A DNA stretch of 34,454 nt from Streptomyces sp. 150FB. GTDB taxonomy: Bacteria > Actinomycetota > Actinomycetes > Streptomycetales > Streptomycetaceae. The position numbers and the translations under genes were made by a program. Shown one piece after another: positions 32,536 through 34,454 of this stretch. The notes under the pieces are model-generated. The model ran no database searches and was not told where the DNA came from. It saw only the letters and a program-made list of their open reading frames with translations. The stretch is taken from NCBI RefSeq assembly GCF_000818195.1, contig NZ_JTHL01000001.1:8124590-8159043 (forward strand), given 5' to 3'. Numbering within the stretch: position 1 is the stretch's first letter; every line of letters starts with the position of its first letter.

Positions 32536-33872
32536 CAGAGGTTCCTGAAGCGGTTGATGGCGTCGATGTGTTCGGCGCGCTTCTCCTGGTCGCGCACACC
32601 GAGCCCCTCGGCGGGCGCCAGCGCCAGCACACCGACCTTGCCCTGGTGCAGGTTCCGATGGACGTCGTATGCGGCCTGGCCGGTGTCCTCCAGCGCGTAC
32701 ACCCGGGACAGAGTCGGGTGGATCTTGCCCTTGGCGACCAGGCGGTTCGCCTCCCACGCCTCGCGGTAGTTGGCGAAGTGGGAGCCGACGATCTTCTTGA
32801 GGGACATCCACAGATAGCGGTTGTCGTACTCGTGGGTGTAGCCGGAGGTCGAGGCGCAGGTGACGATCGTGCCGCCCTTGCGGGTGACGTACACACTCGC
32901 GCCGAACGTCTCACGCCCCGGGTGCTCGAAGACGATGTCCACGTCCTCGCCGCCGGTCAACTCCCTGATGCGCTTGCCGAAGCGCTTCCACTCACGGGCG
33001 TCCTGGTGGTGCTCGTCCTTCCAGAACGCGTACCCCTCGGCCGTACGGTCGATGACCGCCTCCGCGCCCATCCGCCGGCAGATCTCCGCCTTCCGTTCGC
33101 TGGAGACGACACAGACCGGATTCGCCCCGCCGGCCAGCGCGAACTGCGTGGCGTACGACCCGAGTCCGCCGCTCGCGCCCCAGATCAGCACGTTGTCGCC
33201 CTGCTTCATCCCGGCGCCGTTGCGCGAGACGAGCTGCCGGTACGCCGTGGAGTTGACCAGCCCCGGCGCCGCAGCCTCCTCCCAACTCAGGTGCCCCGGC
33301 TTGGGCATGAGCTGGTTGGACTTGACGAGCGCCAGCTCGGCGAGGCCGCCGAAGTTGGTCTCGAACCCCCAGATCCGCTGCTCGGGATCGAGCATGGTGT
33401 CGTTGTGCCCGTCGGAGCTCTCCAACTCGACGGACAGACAGTGCGCCACCACTTCGTCCCCCGGACGCCAGGCGTTGACCCCGGCGCCGGTACGCAGCAC
33501 AACACCCGACAGGTCGGAGCCGATGACGTGGTACGGCAGATCATGCCGCTTGGCCAGCTCGCTGACCCTGCCGTACCGCTCCAGAAACCCGAAGGTCGGC
33601 ATCGGCTCGAAGAGCGACGTCCACACGGAGTTGTAGTTCACCGAACTGGCCATGACGGCCACGAGCGCCTCACCGGGCCCGAGTTCGGGCACGGGCACCT
33701 CATCAAGGTGCAAGGACTCACGGGGATCCTTCTCAGGACTGGCAAGACCGGCGAACATCTCGGTCTCGTCCTTGTGCACGGTCATCGCCCGGTACGAGCC
33801 GGGCACACGCAGTGCGGCGAAGTCGGCGGACGTGGCGTCCCCCGACTGAATGGCGTCCAGGATTTCCTTCAC
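32535..33872 (-). CDS. ccr: Crotonyl-CoA carboxylase/reductase
   Basis: 445 residues, the normal length. It belongs to the medium-chain reductase superfamily without zinc. Typical segments: VMASSVNYNSVWTSLFEPMPTFGFLERYG, HVIGSDLSGVVLRTGAGVNAWRPGDEVVAHC, IWGFETNFGGLAELALVKSNQLMPKP, the NADPH loop WGASGGLGSYATQFA, and VDIVFEHPGRETFGASV. It reductively carboxylates crotonyl-CoA with NADPH and CO2 to (2S)-ethylmalonyl-CoA, the committed step of the ethylmalonyl-CoA pathway and a source of polyketide extender units. GTG 33872 has GGAGG 7 nt upstream. First gene of a five-gene operon, with a probable promoter about 150 bp upstream. Confidence 0.97.
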   Translation of the reverse strand: MKEILDAIQSGDATSADFAALRVPGSYRAMTVHKDETEMFAGLASPEKDPRESLHLDEVPVPELGPGEALVAVMASSVNYNSVWTSLFEPMPTFGFLERYGRVSELAKRHDLPYHVIGSDLSGVVLRTGAGVNAWRPGDEVVAHCLSVELESSDGHNDTMLDPEQRIWGFETNFGGLAELALVKSNQLMPKPGHLSWEEAAAPGLVNSTAYRQLVSRNGAGMKQGDNVLIWGASGGLGSYATQFALAGGANPVCVVSSERKAEICRRMGAEAVIDRTAEGYAFWKDEHHQDAREWKRFGKRIRELTGGEDVDIVFEHPGRETFGASVYVTRKGGTIVTCASTSGYTHEYDNRYLWMSLKKIVGSHFANYREAWEANRLVAKGKIHPTLSRVYALEDTGQAAYDVHRNLHQGKVGVLALAPAEGLGVRDQEKRAEHIDAINRFRNL

Positions 33873-34028
33873 GGTGGGGCCTCCGGCAATGCTGCGGGAC
33901 TACTGAGGAGGTGTGCCGTCGGTTCGGCAGATGCTGTTGATCAGTGGCGCCGGGTAGGCGCGCAGAATGCCTGTGACGCAGGCGCCCGGTGCGCAAGAGA
34001 TGCCTCGCGGGGACAACCGGACACCTTC

Positions 34029-34057
34029 ACGGTATGGCACGCCGTGCCATCACGCAA
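34029..34057 (-). promoter_or_regulatory. Candidate promoter of the ccr operon
   Basis: On the minus strand TTGCGT (34057-34052) and TACCGT (34034-34029) are spaced by exactly 17 nt. The palindrome at 34034-34050 fills the spacer. The predicted leader is about 150 nt. Hexamer matches are moderate. Confidence 0.4.
34034..34050. promoter_or_regulatory. 17-bp palindromic operator-like site upstream of ccr
   Basis: ATGGCACGCCGTGCCAT has perfect 8-bp arms around one central base. A further half-site CGTGCCA occurs at 34065-34071, upstream of the candidate -35. It is a likely binding site for a regulator of the ethylmalonyl-CoA operon. Confidence 0.6.
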
Positions 34058-34299
34058 GACACTGCGTGCCACAAATCTCAGATGACGCGAACCCCGCCCA
34101 TATGAGGTGCAGAAGGATGGCGGATGGTCTCTGACTACGGCTTCCGCACCGACGGACACGGAAGACAGGCCCGCCAGCGATCCACTGCCCTTGTCCCACC
34201 CACATGCCTCACCCCAAGTCACACCCGCCCCAATCCGGCAGCTAGCCGGTTGGCCAAGTGGCAACGATCCCTTCGCGCGCGCCCCGCACCCGGCAGCAA

Positions 34300-34454
34300 A
34301 GCGGCAGAACAGACCGGCGCCCCGCAAGGCAAGCAGCCCGCAGCCGGGGGCCGGAGCGGCAGAACAGACAAGCGCCCCGCAGGGCAAGCAAGTGGCAGCC
34401 GGGGGCCGGAGCGGCAGAGCAGACAAGCGCCCCGCAGGGCAAGCAAGTGGCAGC
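34300..34454. repeat. 55-bp tandem repeat, at least 2.8 copies, running off the right edge
   Basis: Copies are 34300-34354, 34355-34409 and 34410-34454 (45 nt, cut by the window). Each begins AGCGGCAGA and contains CGCCCCGCA and, in all complete parts, GCAGCCGGGGGCCGG. Copies 2 and 3 differ by one base over the shared 45 nt; copy 1 is more diverged (about seven differences from copy 2). A short degenerate piece (34279-34299) may be an older copy. The period is not a multiple of three, so it is unlikely to encode a repeated peptide. Confidence 0.95.

Larger units (their letters stand above)
33873..34299. other. ccr upstream region and leader
   Basis: No gene is supported here. The first 150 bp (33873-34021) would be the ccr leader and contain nested inverted repeats: CCGGG (33950-33954) with CCCGG (33985-33989), GGCGC (33957-33961) with GCGCC (33982-33986), and CCTG/CAGG (33970-33982). 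Then come the candidate promoter and palindrome. From about 34080 to 34299 I see nothing recognisable until the tandem repeat. Confidence 0.5.

Noticed and set aside
33873..34021. Cobalamin riboswitch in the ccr leader
   Set aside because: Only a GCCACTG-like fragment is seen; the other conserved core segments and the expected length are missing. Kept only as a structured-leader observation.
33941..34446. Cys-rich minus-strand open frames over the 55-bp repeat, with recurring CGALVCSAAPAPGC-like peptides
   Set aside because: The repeat period is not a multiple of three, so each copy is read in a different frame; the peptides are a product of repeat composition and lack a start signal.
34300..34454. 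CRISPR array
   Set aside because: The whole 55-bp unit repeats with no unique spacers between copies, and no cas gene is present.

Overview
The window is high-GC actinobacterial chromosome, almost certainly Streptomyces. The reasons are the very high third-position GC, frequent GTG starts, a SpoIIE-type multi-sensor phosphatase, a SAV2177-type methyltransferase, an MsiK-style sugar ABC system encoded without its own ATPase, and the ccr/meaA ethylmalonyl-CoA block next to psd-pssA. From memory (not checked), the order ada/alkA - ogt - sir2 - pssA - psd - acyl-CoA dehydrogenase - maoC - citE-like - meaA - ccr matches a conserved Streptomyces neighbourhood (SCO6461-SCO6473 in S. coelicolor). I see no RNA genes, insertion sequences, prophage or CRISPR array.

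Layout. 1-7.1 kb: the tail of a membrane-anchored protein with a discoidin-like domain, a zinc alcohol dehydrogenase, a GAF-PAS-GAF-PP2C phosphatase with a doubtful N-terminus, a gamma-glutamyltransferase-family protein and an inositol-monophosphatase-family enzyme. 7.1-9.5 kb: a nucleotidyltransferase-fold protein and a divergent FAD oxidoreductase. 9.5-17.5 kb: a compact carbohydrate locus. A LacI-type regulator, a lipoprotein sugar-binding protein and two permeases form a minus-strand operon. A six-hairpin glycosidase (debranching-enzyme-like) and an acetyl-xylan-esterase-family deacetylase form the divergent plus-strand unit. The 190-bp divergent promoter carries two GGATCGAT operator-like sites 52 bp apart, and the regulator contains a rare TTA codon (bldA-type control). 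17.5-20.7 kb: a SAM methyltransferase and an alkylation-repair pair (Ada-AlkA fusion plus Ogt). 20.7-26 kb: a sirtuin, a secreted protein of unknown function, a Nudix hydrolase, glycerate kinase and a FemX-like peptidoglycan bridge enzyme. 26-27.6 kb: psd-pssA for phosphatidylethanolamine synthesis. 27.8-33.9 kb: a tightly overlapped five-gene ethylmalonyl-CoA pathway operon (ccr, meaA/ecm, mcl-like, mch-like, mcd-like). 33.9-34.45 kb: its leader and promoter, with a 17-bp palindrome exactly between a candidate -35 and -10, then a 55-bp tandem repeat that runs off the right edge.

How the genes work together. The sugar locus looks like a self-contained uptake-and-trimming system: an acetylated oligosaccharide would enter by the ABC importer, be deacetylated, and be cleaved inside the cell under LacI control. 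The ethylmalonyl-CoA operon converts crotonyl-CoA and CO2 through ethylmalonyl-, methylsuccinyl- and mesaconyl-CoA to glyoxylate and propionyl-CoA. It serves acetyl-CoA assimilation and supplies extender units. The least-explained items are the sugar system's substrate and developmental control, the palindrome and structured leader before ccr, the 55-bp repeat, and short direct repeats that straddle stop codons of three separate genes.
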